A stretch of 64,000 bases of DNA from an uncultured Fibrobacter sp. GTDB lineage: Bacteria > Fibrobacterota > Fibrobacteria > Fibrobacterales > Fibrobacteraceae. Positions 41,836 to 50,952 of this stretch are shown in pieces (position 1 is the stretch's first letter; each line of letters starts with the position of its first letter). The stretch lies in contig NZ_CAMVDO010000006.1 in assembly GCF_947166265.1 (NCBI RefSeq), forward strand, positions 94,785 through 158,784. Direction: 5' to 3'. A model generated the notes under the pieces. The model ran no database searches, was not told the DNA's origin, and saw nothing but the letters and a program-made list of their open reading frames with translations. The position numbers and the translations under genes are program-made.

Positions 41836-44382
41836 TTAGTCGAACAACTGCGGGTCAGATTCGTCGGAACCTTCGTCGTCGTTGCTACCGTCGTCGAAGC
41901 TGTCGGGCGGGGTGATTCGGGTGGCGCGTTTCACCTTCTTCGCTGTGAACTTGCTGCCCAAGGCCTTGTAACCCTTGATTTCGGCGACTTCGGTCAGGTC
42001 GAGTTCTTCCTTCTGGACTTCGCGGCCTACCTGGTATTCCATGAGTTCGCGGGCGTCGTCTGTCGCGAAGAATTCGATCATCTGCGTATCCTTATGGTCG
42101 GACACGAGGCTGAATTCCGTGGTCATGGGGCAGCCTTCCAAGTTGAAGCGTTTCACCATGTAGTTGAAGTTGCCGCCTTCGAAGTAGAGAACCGTAAAGA
42201 CCTGCGCTGGGTCGAACTTGTGGATGTACTTGATGCCTGTTCCCACGAGAATCGGGTCGGCCATGTCGTGGACGCGGGCCGTACCGTTTTCCTTGACAAT
42301 GAGGATCTTGTCCTTTTCGCCGAATTCGCCGATACGGTCGCCCTTCTTCTGGGTGCTGATGATGCCGGCGAGGGCGTCAAAGTAGAGAACGCGGGCACCC
42401 AGGGTGCTTACGCCCTTACGAACGCGCTTGATGCTCTTGACCGGGTACTTGGTAACGATGTTACCCATGGCACCACGGCCCTTCACATCGATAGAGCTGA
42501 AATCCACCTCGAAGTTGAGCTTGGTGCGCGGACGCGGCTTGAGTGTGACTTCCACGACTTCGGCTTCGCCGTTCAGGTTGCTCGACATGTACAGAATCTT
42601 GCTGCCGGGCGTGCCCTTACCCATAAAGTAATCCTTGTCGCGGGTGACGCCACCCACGTTGAATCGCTTGATGTAGTAGGCGCCGTCCTTGCCGTCCTGG
42701 TGAATCACGTTGTAAATGTGGCGGTCGTCGTCTTTCTTGAACTTTTCCACGAGCAAGATGTTCTTGCCCACGAAGTCCTTGTCGCTGACCTTCACGACCT
42801 TGAAGCTGCCGTCGGCCTTGAACACGATAAGGTCGTCGTATTCGGATACGTCGAAGAGGTATTCTTCCTTCTTCATGCCGGTGCCCACGAAGCCTTCCTT
42901 GCGGTTCACGTAGAGCTTCTGGTTGGCAAGAGCCACATGCACGGCTTCGACCTTGCCGAATTCCGCAATCTGCGTGCGGCGTTCCTTGCCTTCGCCGTAC
43001 TTCTTGAGGATGTTCTTGAAGTGGTCGATGGTGTAGTCGGTGATGTGTTCCTGGTTGTACTTGCAGGTCGCGATGCTTTCTTCGAGTTCGCGCAGGAGCT
43101 GGTCTGCCTTTTCGCGGTCGTAATGGCTTATACGGCGGATCGGAATTTCGATGAGCTTTCCGATTTCTTCGTCGGTGATTTCCTTGCGGTGCAGGCGCTT
43201 CACATAAGGCATAAGGCCTTCGCGCACGAAGTTGATAATCTGTTCGCGGTCCTTTGCCTTCTTGATGACCTCGTAGACTTCCTTTTCGATGAAGATCTTT
43301 TCGAGCGTGGTCATGTGCCACTTGTCTTCGAGGTGCTTGAGCTCGTTGGCGAGTTCCCATTCGAGGAGCTTGACCGTATGCTCCGTGTTCATGCGGAGAA
43401 TGTCGGAGACGCCGAGGAATTTCGGGTGCTTGTCGACAATCACGCAGGTGCAGGGAGAAATGGACTTTTCGCAGTCGGTAAAGGTATAGAGGGCGTTGAT
43501 GGCGACCTGCGGATCTGTGCCCGGCTGCAGGTGCACGAGGATTTCGACTTCCTTGCTGGTGTTGTCGTCCACGTGCTTGATCTTGATCTTGCCTTTGTCG
43601 TTAGCCTTCACGATGCTTTCGATCAGGCTCACGGTCGTGGTGCCGTACGGGATTTCGCGGATGGCGAGCGTCTTGTTGTCGACCTTTTCGATCTTGGCAC
43701 GTACGCGGACCTTGCCGCCGCGCTGACCGTCATTGTATTCGCTGACGTCGATGATGCCGCCGGTATAGAAGTCCGGGTACAGCGTAAACTTCTTGCCCTT
43801 GAGGATGGCGATGCTTGCTTCGCAGAGTTCCTTAAAGTTGTGTGGGAGTATCGATGTGGAAAGACCCACGGCAATGCCGTCTACGCCCTGGGCGAGCAGG
43901 AGCGGGAACTTGACCGGAAGGGTCACCGGTTCCTGGCTGCGGCCGTCGTAGCTCGGAATCCATTCGGTAGTTTCGGGGTTGAACACGACATCGATCGCAA
44001 ACGGCGTGAGGCGGCCTTCGATATAACGGGGGGCTGCAGCGCGGTCGCCGGTGTAGGGATTACCCCAGTTACCCTGGGTGTCAATCAGCAAATTCTTCTG
44101 GCCGAGGCCCACGAGGGCATCGCCGATGGAGGCGTCACCGTGCGGGTGGTAGGCCATGGTTCGACCGACGATGGTGGCCACCTTCTGGTAGCGGCCGTCG
44201 TGGTTTTCGAAAAGGGAATGCAGAATACGGCGCTGCACCGGTTTGAGTCCGTCTTCGTAGTACGGAACGGCGCGGTCCAAAATCACGTAGCTGGCGTAGT
44301 CCAGGAACCACCCGTCGTAGAGTTTTTCAAGGTGGTTGACGTTCGAAAGTCCAAGGGTCGAATCTTTAATTTCTTCGCTCAT
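41836..44382 (-). CDS. parC: DNA topoisomerase IV subunit A (ParC, Bacteroidetes-like type)
   Basis: 848 residues. The catalytic Tyr is Y120 in AAAPRYIEGRL, and the nearby GDASIGDALVGLGQK covers the quinolone-resistance region. The C-terminal beta-pinwheel (about 500-790) lacks a GyrA box and ends in an acidic tail (DDGSNDDEGSDESDPQLFD), fitting topo IV of the Bacteroidetes/Chlorobi group better than gyrase. It decatenates daughter chromosomes with ParE, which would lie beyond this gene's reach in the window or elsewhere. No clear RBS. Confidence 0.9.
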   Translation of the reverse strand: MSEEIKDSTLGLSNVNHLEKLYDGWFLDYASYVILDRAVPYYEDGLKPVQRRILHSLFENHDGRYQKVATIVGRTMAYHPHGDASIGDALVGLGQKNLLIDTQGNWGNPYTGDRAAAPRYIEGRLTPFAIDVVFNPETTEWIPSYDGRSQEPVTLPVKFPLLLAQGVDGIAVGLSTSILPHNFKELCEASIAILKGKKFTLYPDFYTGGIIDVSEYNDGQRGGKVRVRAKIEKVDNKTLAIREIPYGTTTVSLIESIVKANDKGKIKIKHVDDNTSKEVEILVHLQPGTDPQVAINALYTFTDCEKSISPCTCVIVDKHPKFLGVSDILRMNTEHTVKLLEWELANELKHLEDKWHMTTLEKIFIEKEVYEVIKKAKDREQIINFVREGLMPYVKRLHRKEITDEEIGKLIEIPIRRISHYDREKADQLLRELEESIATCKYNQEHITDYTIDHFKNILKKYGEGKERRTQIAEFGKVEAVHVALANQKLYVNRKEGFVGTGMKKEEYLFDVSEYDDLIVFKADGSFKVVKVSDKDFVGKNILLVEKFKKDDDRHIYNVIHQDGKDGAYYIKRFNVGGVTRDKDYFMGKGTPGSKILYMSSNLNGEAEVVEVTLKPRPRTKLNFEVDFSSIDVKGRGAMGNIVTKYPVKSIKRVRKGVSTLGARVLYFDALAGIISTQKKGDRIGEFGEKDKILIVKENGTARVHDMADPILVGTGIKYIHKFDPAQVFTVLYFEGGNFNYMVKRFNLEGCPMTTEFSLVSDHKDTQMIEFFATDDARELMEYQVGREVQKEELDLTEVAEIKGYKALGSKFTAKKVKRATRITPPDSFDDGSNDDEGSDESDPQLFD

Positions 44383-44484
44383 ATTTTAAAATGATGACTT
44401 TTTTGCTTTAATTTCAACTTACGGACACAATGTAGTAAAAAATCCTGTCAAAAAAATGACACTACTGCACAAAGGTGCAAAAAA

Positions 44485-44509
44485 TCCCCCGGCAGCGCCG
44501 GAGGATTCT
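44485..44509 (-). terminator. intrinsic terminator after the porin gene
   Basis: On the minus strand AATCCTCCGGC, GCT, GCCGGGGGATT, then TTTTTG, 25 bp after the stop. Confidence 0.85.
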
Positions 44510-44533
44510 TGCAAAGGTCTTTGCCGTTTTCGC

Positions 44534-46120
44534 TTAGAAGCTGAACACGGTTTCGACACCGAAGTAGAGGTTCAGGTCTTCGCCGTAGTCCTTGGTGCTA
44601 ACAGATGCTGCGTGACCGGCCTTTTCCCAGTCGTTACCCATGGGGAGGATTGCCATGGCAAAGCCTGTGACTTCGAGACCGTCTACAGGTGTGAAATAGG
44701 AACGGAGACCGAAGTTGAGCGTTCCGAGGTCTGTGTCGTCATCAAGAGAGTTTGTGTGCAGTTCGCCGACGGCGCCGATGGTAAGTGCATCGGTAAACTT
44801 GATGTCGCCTTCACCGTAGGCAAACATGTATTCAGGGAGTTCAGTATCGTGGACGGTCGGGGCCTTGTCGTCAAGCAGGGCATAGAAGAATCCGCCCTTG
44901 ATGTTCACGTTTGCGATCTTGAACGTGGGTTCAGCCAAGAAGGCATGCGTGGCCTTGGGATCATCTTCGGTCAGGCGGTCGGCATGCAAACCGTAAACGG
45001 CGTGGATGGCGAACGGACCAAATTCAAGAGCGGCTTCCAAACCGGCGTGGAGTTCGTTGGCCTTGGGCTCCTGCCAGCTCTTGTAGTGAGCGAACGGACG
45101 CAGGGACTGACCGGCATAGTCAAACTGGTAAGCGACATGGGCGTCGTAGCTCTTGCCCGTGCTGGCGTAGCAACCTTCATCTTCGCCGTTGCCAGTGCAG
45201 ACAACGTAGATGTCGTTGCCGCCACGACCAAAGCCCAAACCGAGCTGCAGACCGTAGAGGTCGAGTTCGAGACCGCGAATGTCGTGTTCCTTCATGCCGG
45301 CACCGTAGTCTGCGGGGTCGTTATAGTCGTAGTAGTTGAACGAACCTTCCGCATGGGTCAGGTCGCCAAACTTGACTGTAAAGTTTTCGCCTTCGGTGTA
45401 CTGTACGAAAGCTCCGTTATAATGGACGCCAGGGGCTTCGTTGTCGGCATCGGCTTCGATTTCGACCTGTGCAGACCACTTTTCGTTAAGCTTTACCTGG
45501 AAATCAACGTCAACGGTAGACCAGTAGTCGTGAGTCAGTTCCTTTTTCTGGTCATTTCTCCAGTAGCCGTAAGCGTCAAATTCTGCTGCACCGGAAATAT
45601 TGAATTCCATAGCCTTCTTGGCTTCGGGGGCTTCGTCTGCCTTGGAAATGTTCAAACGGTCAATAAAGGAGGCTCCGTTGGATTCATCCTTCTTTTCTTC
45701 GGCTTTAGCTTGTTCAGCCTTCTTTGCTTCTTCAGTGGCCTTGGCTTCTTCTGCCTTCTTCGCTTCTTCGGCGGCCTTGGCTTCTTCTGCCTTCTTCGCT
45801 TCTTCGGCGGCCTTGGCTTCTTCTGCCTTCTTTGCCTCTTCGGCGGCCTTGGCTTGTTCCGCCTTCTTTGCTTCTTCAGCGGCCTTGGCTTCTTCCGCCT
45901 TCTTCGCTTCTTCGGCAGCCTTAGCTTCTTCGGCTGCTACGGCTGCAGAGTCGGCAGCCGGCTGTGCTGCGGGCTGAGCGGCTTCGGCCTTCGGGGCTTC
46001 GGCGGTGCTTTGTGCCGGCTGTGCTGCGGCCGGGGCGGCTTCATTTGCAGGTGCTGCCTGTGCAAAAGCGCTTGCGGCGGCAAGGCCGAGCACGATTGCA
46101 GAAAGTTTCATGGATTTCAT
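44534..46120 (-). CDS. outer-membrane beta-barrel protein with a TolA-like helical repeat
   Basis: 528 residues. Signal peptide (about 1-23), Ala/Pro-rich segment (24-65), six tandem 12-residue repeats AKAAEEAKKAE[EQ] (66-137) predicted to form a long charged helix, then a barrel of about 350 residues with alternating aromatic strands (FNISGAAEFDAYGYW, FTVKFGDLTHAEGSFNYYDY) ending in a terminal Phe (ETVFSF), as in porins. The helix could cross the periplasm and contact peptidoglycan. RBS AGGAG and a TATAAT box upstream suggest strong expression. Confidence 0.85.
   Translation of the reverse strand: MKSMKLSAIVLGLAAASAFAQAAPANEAAPAAAQPAQSTAEAPKAEAAQPAAQPAADSAAVAAEEAKAAEEAKKAEEAKAAEEAKKAEQAKAAEEAKKAEEAKAAEEAKKAEEAKAAEEAKKAEEAKATEEAKKAEQAKAEEKKDESNGASFIDRLNISKADEAPEAKKAMEFNISGAAEFDAYGYWRNDQKKELTHDYWSTVDVDFQVKLNEKWSAQVEIEADADNEAPGVHYNGAFVQYTEGENFTVKFGDLTHAEGSFNYYDYNDPADYGAGMKEHDIRGLELDLYGLQLGLGFGRGGNDIYVVCTGNGEDEGCYASTGKSYDAHVAYQFDYAGQSLRPFAHYKSWQEPKANELHAGLEAALEFGPFAIHAVYGLHADRLTEDDPKATHAFLAEPTFKIANVNIKGGFFYALLDDKAPTVHDTELPEYMFAYGEGDIKFTDALTIGAVGELHTNSLDDDTDLGTLNFGLRSYFTPVDGLEVTGFAMAILPMGNDWEKAGHAASVSTKDYGEDLNLYFGVETVFSF
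45710..45925 (-). repeat. 36-bp tandem repeat (six copies) in the porin gene
   Basis: Encodes six in-frame copies of AKAAEEAKKAE[EQ], the last with Ala to Thr. Copies are close to identical in DNA, so copy number can change by slippage without breaking the frame. Confidence 0.9.
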
Positions 46121-46143
46121 TTTTACTCCTTGATTGTGTTAAA

Positions 46144-46149
46144 ATTATA
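46144..46149 (-). promoter_or_regulatory. -10 box for the porin gene
   Basis: TATAAT on the minus strand about 24 nt upstream of the ATG, in an AT-rich stretch. A matching -35 box is not clear. Confidence 0.4.
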
Positions 46150-46220
46150 CGCTTTAAATATAGCTTGTTTACCTGTGAATGGCGTTGTATGCCGAAATGG
46201 ACTAATGCTATATTTGTTGT

Positions 46221-47522
46221 ATGCTACAGTCTGGTATGGATTATTTGAATTCAAGACTCATGTTCGGCATGGTCCCCGGACTTGAATCCACTCGCAAACT
46301 TTGTGAAGTTCTTGGAAATTCCCAAAACAAGTTCAAGACCATTCATGTGGTTGGTACAAATGGAAAGGGATCGACTAGCTATTATTTGGCGGGCGTTCTG
46401 CAGGCTCACGGATTTAGGACAGGGCTTTTTACGAGTCCCCATTTGGTGAGTCTTCGCGAAAGAATCCGCATTGACGGTATTCCCATCGGTGAAGCCGATT
46501 TAGACCGATTGTTGTTGCAGGTGAAAGCCGCCGCAGAACAGGTTCATGTAGAACCGACTTTTTTCGAAGTGCTTACGTTGGTCTCCTTCCTTTATTACGC
46601 TGAACAGGGAGTCGATGTTGTATCGATGGAAGCGGGAATGGGCGGGCGCCTAGATAGTACCGCTGTGGCCTGCGGCGATATTGTCGTTTTGACGAGTATT
46701 GGTCTTGAACATACCGAAATTCTTGGCCCGACCGAAGAGGCTATCCTTTTTGAAAAAATGGCGATTGTCGAGGCCGATGAACGCCGCGTTTCTAAAGCGT
46801 TTGTGTTGGGCGGAATCTCGGACTCGTTGAAAAAGGAAGCTCTTGACTATACCCAAAAACGGGGCGATGAATGTATTTTCCCTGTAGTTCGTAACGACAT
46901 CGAACTTCCGAACCTGGGACATCATTACATTGAAAATGCGAGCCTGTCTTTGACGGCTGCCGAAAAATTTATGCGTCAAAACGGTGGCGTGGCTTATAAT
47001 GACGCTCTCGCACTTTCTACACTCAAGTCATTGTCCTGGGCGGGCCGCATGCAAAAATTGACGGATGCCCAGGGGCGTTCACGCTATATCCTAGATGGTG
47101 CGCATAACTCCCATGCGGTTCGCAGGTTGGTCGAAACCCTTGAAAAGTATTATCACGGATGCAAGTTCCATTGCGTATTCGGGGCTCTCAAGGATAAAGA
47201 TGTCGGCGAAATGCTTCGGCTGATGTCTCCTTATGTAAGTCATTGGCATATCACCAAGACTCCGTATCCGCGGTTCCGTGAATTGAGCGACTTACGTCAA
47301 CAGCTGGAATCTTTGGGTTTGCCTGTGGCAAGCGAAGGTGAACTGAACCGAGATTTTTTGAATTCGGTTGATGCCGCGGCGTTGGGCGAAAATACCTCCA
47401 CTCCGGTGCTTGTGACGGGAAGCCTTTACATGATCGGCGAAACGGTTCAGTTGCTCAAGAATGACTATGATGCACTTTCGTTTTTTAGGGGGATGACTCC
47501 TTCTACAAACGAACATCGCTGA
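46221..47522 (+). CDS. folC: dihydrofolate synthase / folylpolyglutamate synthase
   Basis: 433 residues. Mur-ligase-type P-loop GTNGKGST near 49, the TSPHL motif near 73, and the C-terminal ligase region with LDGAHNSHAV near 293. It adds glutamate to dihydropteroate and folates; the upstream enzyme FolP is at 7.2 kb. Starts at 46221 and 46236 are both possible and neither has a clear RBS. Monocistronic. Confidence 0.95.
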   Translation: MLQSGMDYLNSRLMFGMVPGLESTRKLCEVLGNSQNKFKTIHVVGTNGKGSTSYYLAGVLQAHGFRTGLFTSPHLVSLRERIRIDGIPIGEADLDRLLLQVKAAAEQVHVEPTFFEVLTLVSFLYYAEQGVDVVSMEAGMGGRLDSTAVACGDIVVLTSIGLEHTEILGPTEEAILFEKMAIVEADERRVSKAFVLGGISDSLKKEALDYTQKRGDECIFPVVRNDIELPNLGHHYIENASLSLTAAEKFMRQNGGVAYNDALALSTLKSLSWAGRMQKLTDAQGRSRYILDGAHNSHAVRRLVETLEKYYHGCKFHCVFGALKDKDVGEMLRLMSPYVSHWHITKTPYPRFRELSDLRQQLESLGLPVASEGELNRDFLNSVDAAALGENTSTPVLVTGSLYMIGETVQLLKNDYDALSFFRGMTPSTNEHR

Positions 47523-47561
47523 AAATAAATTTTGTCAGTTTTTGACATTATTTTGAATCTA

Positions 47562-47590
47562 TATTTACCTGTGTAAAAGAGAGGTAAATA
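47562..47590 (+). promoter_or_regulatory. hairpin masking the ribosome site of the 56-residue peptide
   Basis: TATTTACCT (47562-47570) and AGGTAAATA (47582-47590) are perfect 9-bp arms. The 3' arm contains the Shine-Dalgarno (GAGAGG region) and the A of the start ATG. A TTGACA box lies at 47542-47547. Confidence 0.5.
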
Positions 47591-47760
47591 TGAATCATTT
47601 TAGCGTTGCTTCAAATAATTGGCTGTTTATGGCTTTGCTCGCCTTGACCCCTGCCATTTTTTGGGGAATGTGGGTGGGCTCCGAAAGTGTGGCTGCCGCC
47701 ATTGCCGCAAGCGTCGCGTATGCAAGTCTTGTAGTGGGTGAACGCCTGGAAGTGGGGTAG
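47590..47760 (+). CDS. 56-residue membrane peptide, unknown function
   Basis: MNHFSVASNNWLFMALLALT begins a first helix (about 11-30, with WGMWVG) and a second (about 34-50, AAAIAASVAYASLVVG) follows, ending GERLEVG. AGAGAGG lies 5 nt before the ATG. It is a two-helix hairpin or small membrane subunit. It is convergent with recG, stopping 11 nt before the recG stop. I do not recognise it; size and topology alone do not separate a toxin-like peptide from a transporter accessory. Confidence 0.65.
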   Translation: MNHFSVASNNWLFMALLALTPAIFWGMWVGSESVAAAIAASVAYASLVVGERLEVG

Positions 47761-47770
47761 TTCAGGTCTT

Positions 47771-49819
47771 CTAGTGAATTCCGTCTTCGTTCGCCGATTT
47801 CTTTTCGGCGTACCAGAGCTGAATCTTTTCACGGGAGTCTTCGTCGAAGGCGTCCTTGTCTTTCAGGATGGATTCCGCCATCTGCAAAGTTTGCGCAATG
47901 AGTTCCTGGTCGTGAATCCAGTCGAACCAGCGGAATACCCAGGAACCGCTCTGCTCGTTGCCTTCCAGGTTTCCCGCACCGCGGGTCTGCAAGTCAAGTT
48001 CCGCGATTTCAAATCCGTCGTCGGTGTGGCTGAATTGCGTCAGGCGATCGAGCGTGTTGTCCGTCGAAATGTTTTCGGGTAGCATCAGGAAACACCAGGC
48101 CTGTACATCGCCGCGTCCAACACGCCCGCGCAGCTGGTGCAGCTGCGCCAGCCCGAATCGGTCGGGCTGGTCGATCGCCATGATGTTTGCCTCGGGGACA
48201 TTTACGCCGACTTCGATGACGGTGGTTGCAACAAGTATATGCACCGCCCCCTCTGCAAAACGTTTCAGGATTCCGTCGCGAACCTCTTCGTCCATCTGCC
48301 CGTGGATTCCTTCCACGACGACGCTTGGGTCGAATGCGCGGAGTTCGCTTACCACGTCTTCGACGCTTCTTGCGTTACTTTCGTCATCGCTTCCGACGCG
48401 GCTTACAATCCAGTAGCAAAGGTTCCCGCCTTTCGCTTCGCTGCAAATGAATTTCTTCATGTCCGTACGCTTGTCGGGGCGGACGAGACGCGTCTTGATA
48501 GGCTTTCTTCCGGCGGGCTTTTCCTTGATGGATATCACTTGCAGGTCACCGTAGAGCGTCATGGCGAGGCTTCGGGGAATCGGCGTCGCGCTCATCACGA
48601 GCATGTCGGGGTATTCGCCCTTTGAAAGCAGTGCCTCGCGCTGGTTTACGCCAAAGCGGTGCTGCTCGTCGATAATCACAAGGCCAAGCTTTGCAAATGT
48701 GACGTCTCTGGAATACAGGGCGTGTGTGCCGATAACGGCTTGGCATAGTCCCATCTGGAGTTCGCCCAAGATCTGTCTTTTTTCGGCGGTGCTCGTTGCA
48801 CCCACCAAAAGCTGGACTCGCATTCCCGCCGCTTCAAAAAAGGGCTTCATCTGTTTGAAATGTTGCCGAGCCAAGATGTCGGTCGGAACCATCAGGGCGC
48901 ACTGTTCGCCTGCTCCGCATACGGCAAGCATCGCAAGCATGGCGACGACCGTTTTTCCGCAGCCGACATCGCCTTGCAACAGGGCGTGGAACTGCTGCTT
49001 TCCGTTGAGCCCGTCGATAATCCGGTTGAGCGCTTTTTCTTGGCCGTCGGTGAGACTGAAAGGGAGCCTCGATTTGGCGAGCATCACCTGTCCGAGGTCT
49101 ATCTGCCGTTCGTGTCCGCGAATTTTCTGGTTCTCGCGCCGCTTGATCATGCGCAGGCAGAAGGGGAGCAGTTCCAGAACCTTGAGTTCTCGCTTAGCCT
49201 TGCGAATAGAATCGAAATCTTTGGGTTGGTGTAGAATCCGCAGGTTCTCGAGCACCGGAGCGTAGTGCAGGTAGTCCGTTAGCTCCCTTGGGCAAATTCC
49301 CGAAAGCGAAAGTGCAGGAAAATGGAAAATGACGTTATACCAGTTGCGCAGGGATTTTTGCGTAATGCGAGCCTTGACCATTGTTTCGGTCATGGGGTAC
49401 ACCGGTAATATTTGTCCGTTGAACTGCTCGTCTTCGTCAATGGGCTGCATGTCGGGATGCGTCATCTGCATTCCGCGGTAATCCCCTACAACGCCAGTAG
49501 CAACCCACCTTGAACCAATTGTGAGCCTCTTGCTGTGGTACTGCGCCCCCTGAAAAAACGTGAGCGTCAGTTCACCCGTTCCGTCGGCGAGGGTGGCGAC
49601 AAAGCGACTGCTACGGCCCCGGATGATTCCTGCCCGGATAATTTTTCCGATAACGACGACTCGGTCTCCTTCGTGCAGGTTTCCGATGGGGGTTACCCTT
49701 GTCTGGTCGAGGTAGGTTCGCGGAATGTTGTACAGAAAATCCGATAGCGAAACGATTCCCGCCGACTTGAGCGCATCAAGGCTCTTTGGCCCCATCTTGG
49801 GAAGGTTGCAGAGGTCCAT
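47771..49819 (-). CDS. recG: ATP-dependent DNA helicase RecG
   Basis: 682 residues. An N-terminal wedge/OB domain (about 20-160, GDRVVVIGKII) is followed by helicase motifs: Q/I GDVGCGKTVVAML near 285, DEQHRFGV (II, DEQH form) and SATPIPRSL (III). The second RecA domain has QLHQLRGRVGRG (VI). RecG remodels stalled forks and Holliday junctions. The gene follows the MCE gene by 2 nt on the same strand. Confidence 0.96.
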   Translation of the reverse strand: MDLCNLPKMGPKSLDALKSAGIVSLSDFLYNIPRTYLDQTRVTPIGNLHEGDRVVVIGKIIRAGIIRGRSSRFVATLADGTGELTLTFFQGAQYHSKRLTIGSRWVATGVVGDYRGMQMTHPDMQPIDEDEQFNGQILPVYPMTETMVKARITQKSLRNWYNVIFHFPALSLSGICPRELTDYLHYAPVLENLRILHQPKDFDSIRKAKRELKVLELLPFCLRMIKRRENQKIRGHERQIDLGQVMLAKSRLPFSLTDGQEKALNRIIDGLNGKQQFHALLQGDVGCGKTVVAMLAMLAVCGAGEQCALMVPTDILARQHFKQMKPFFEAAGMRVQLLVGATSTAEKRQILGELQMGLCQAVIGTHALYSRDVTFAKLGLVIIDEQHRFGVNQREALLSKGEYPDMLVMSATPIPRSLAMTLYGDLQVISIKEKPAGRKPIKTRLVRPDKRTDMKKFICSEAKGGNLCYWIVSRVGSDDESNARSVEDVVSELRAFDPSVVVEGIHGQMDEEVRDGILKRFAEGAVHILVATTVIEVGVNVPEANIMAIDQPDRFGLAQLHQLRGRVGRGDVQAWCFLMLPENISTDNTLDRLTQFSHTDDGFEIAELDLQTRGAGNLEGNEQSGSWVFRWFDWIHDQELIAQTLQMAESILKDKDAFDEDSREKIQLWYAEKKSANEDGIH

Positions 49820-49821
49820 AT

Positions 49822-50820
49822 CTATTCGGGGAGCGATTCGCCTTTTTCAGCCCTTTCGCGGCCTTTTTCGCGGGCAGTCTTTCCGATGATATTCAGGTTC
49901 TTCCAGGAGAACGCCTTCACCGGGTTGCCATTTTCGTCGAGAACCTTGATTCCTTTGGTATCGATGGCCTGAACGAGCTGGTTCAGTTTTCCGATCAGGT
50001 CGTTCACCTTATCCACGGTTTCCGAAGAATAGAGAATCTTGCTGTAGAGCTGGTTGTTTTCGATATTGTTGATGATGTCGTTTGTCTTCTGGGCGCCTTC
50101 CGAGATCGCCTTGAATGCGGATTCGGCGAGTGTCATTTTTTCGTTGACCATTTCGGTGAGCGTCTTTACGGCGGAATCCGCTTGCAGGGAAACTTCGGCG
50201 AGGTCCGCACTAGCCGTGTTGATTTGCTTGAATAGGTTGTTGAGTGCCGGTTGCAGTGTAGAAAGCGTCTGTTCCGTGTTTTCCAGCGTCTGTTCCACGC
50301 CGAAAATAATCTGCTCGAAGATGGCGCTTACAGGTTCGTGGAGCGAGTCCCCTTCGACGGCCAGATGGACAAGTTCGCGTATGGCGGCGATTTGTTCGTT
50401 CACGTTCTCGATCTGGCGGAGCGCTTCGGCGATGCCCGGTTCAAAATGTCCCTGGAAAATATGGTCGTCCGGCAGAATTTTCCCTGTCTTGGAGGGGATA
50501 ATTTCTAGCCTGCGGTGCCCCATGATAGCGTAGTTCACATTGTTGAATTGGGTCCCTTCGCGAATGATGATGGGTTCGTTGAACTTGATTTGAACCCTTG
50601 CGCGGTCGCCAAGCCAAAGGACGCGGCCGATGGTTCCCACCGTGTAGCCGCGAATGACCACCTGGTCTTCGGGTTGCAGTGATCCCAACTCGTTAAAGTC
50701 GACTTCGATGATTTTCCGGGCTTCGTGATGGGCTTCCCACATACAGTAGGCGATGAACGCAAAAAGTCCTATTAGCGTTACAAGCGATATGTAGCCCAAG
50801 GTTCTGTCGGAAATTCTCAT
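49822..50820 (-). CDS. second MCE/MlaD-family protein
   Basis: 332 residues: N-terminal anchor (about 9-27), MCE domain (about 35-115) with VIRGYTVGTIGRVLWLG, and a helical coiled-coil tail to about 290 with IFEQIIFGVEQTLENTEQTL, plus a basic C-terminus. It belongs to the same lipid-transfer family as the mlaD-like gene at 23.4 kb but has no permease or ATPase beside it. It may use the other operon's machinery. In an operon with recG. Confidence 0.88.
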   Translation of the reverse strand: MRISDRTLGYISLVTLIGLFAFIAYCMWEAHHEARKIIEVDFNELGSLQPEDQVVIRGYTVGTIGRVLWLGDRARVQIKFNEPIIIREGTQFNNVNYAIMGHRRLEIIPSKTGKILPDDHIFQGHFEPGIAEALRQIENVNEQIAAIRELVHLAVEGDSLHEPVSAIFEQIIFGVEQTLENTEQTLSTLQPALNNLFKQINTASADLAEVSLQADSAVKTLTEMVNEKMTLAESAFKAISEGAQKTNDIINNIENNQLYSKILYSSETVDKVNDLIGKLNQLVQAIDTKGIKVLDENGNPVKAFSWKNLNIIGKTAREKGRERAEKGESLPE

Positions 50821-50861
50821 ATGCGGAAATGTAGTAAAATAGTAGGTAGTGACACGAACGT

Positions 50862-50940
50862 GTCATCCTGAACGTGGTTCGACAAGCCTCCAACCGAGTA
50901 AGGTCCCTGAGCCTGCCGAAGGGCGTAGTCGAAGGATCTC
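50862..50940 (+). repeat. 79-bp composite palindrome (member 9)
   Basis: It starts GTCATCCTGAACG, encloses CCCTGAGCCTGCCGAAGGG and ends GTCGAAGGATCTC. The outer ATCCT/AGGAT arms pair. A GACACG/CGTGTC hairpin overlaps its left edge. It fills the 132-bp gap between the GspE-like gene stop and the MCE start. Confidence 0.8.
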
Positions 50941-50952
50941 TAGTTGAAGTGA

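Noticed and set aside
41815..44394. An 859-codon open frame on the plus strand opposite parC
   Set aside because: It is the exact antisense of a strongly conserved ParC; its Val/Phe/His-rich composition mirrors the codon bias of the other strand.
45710..45925. CRISPR-like regular repeat
   Set aside because: Repeats are contiguous, in frame and coding, without spacers.
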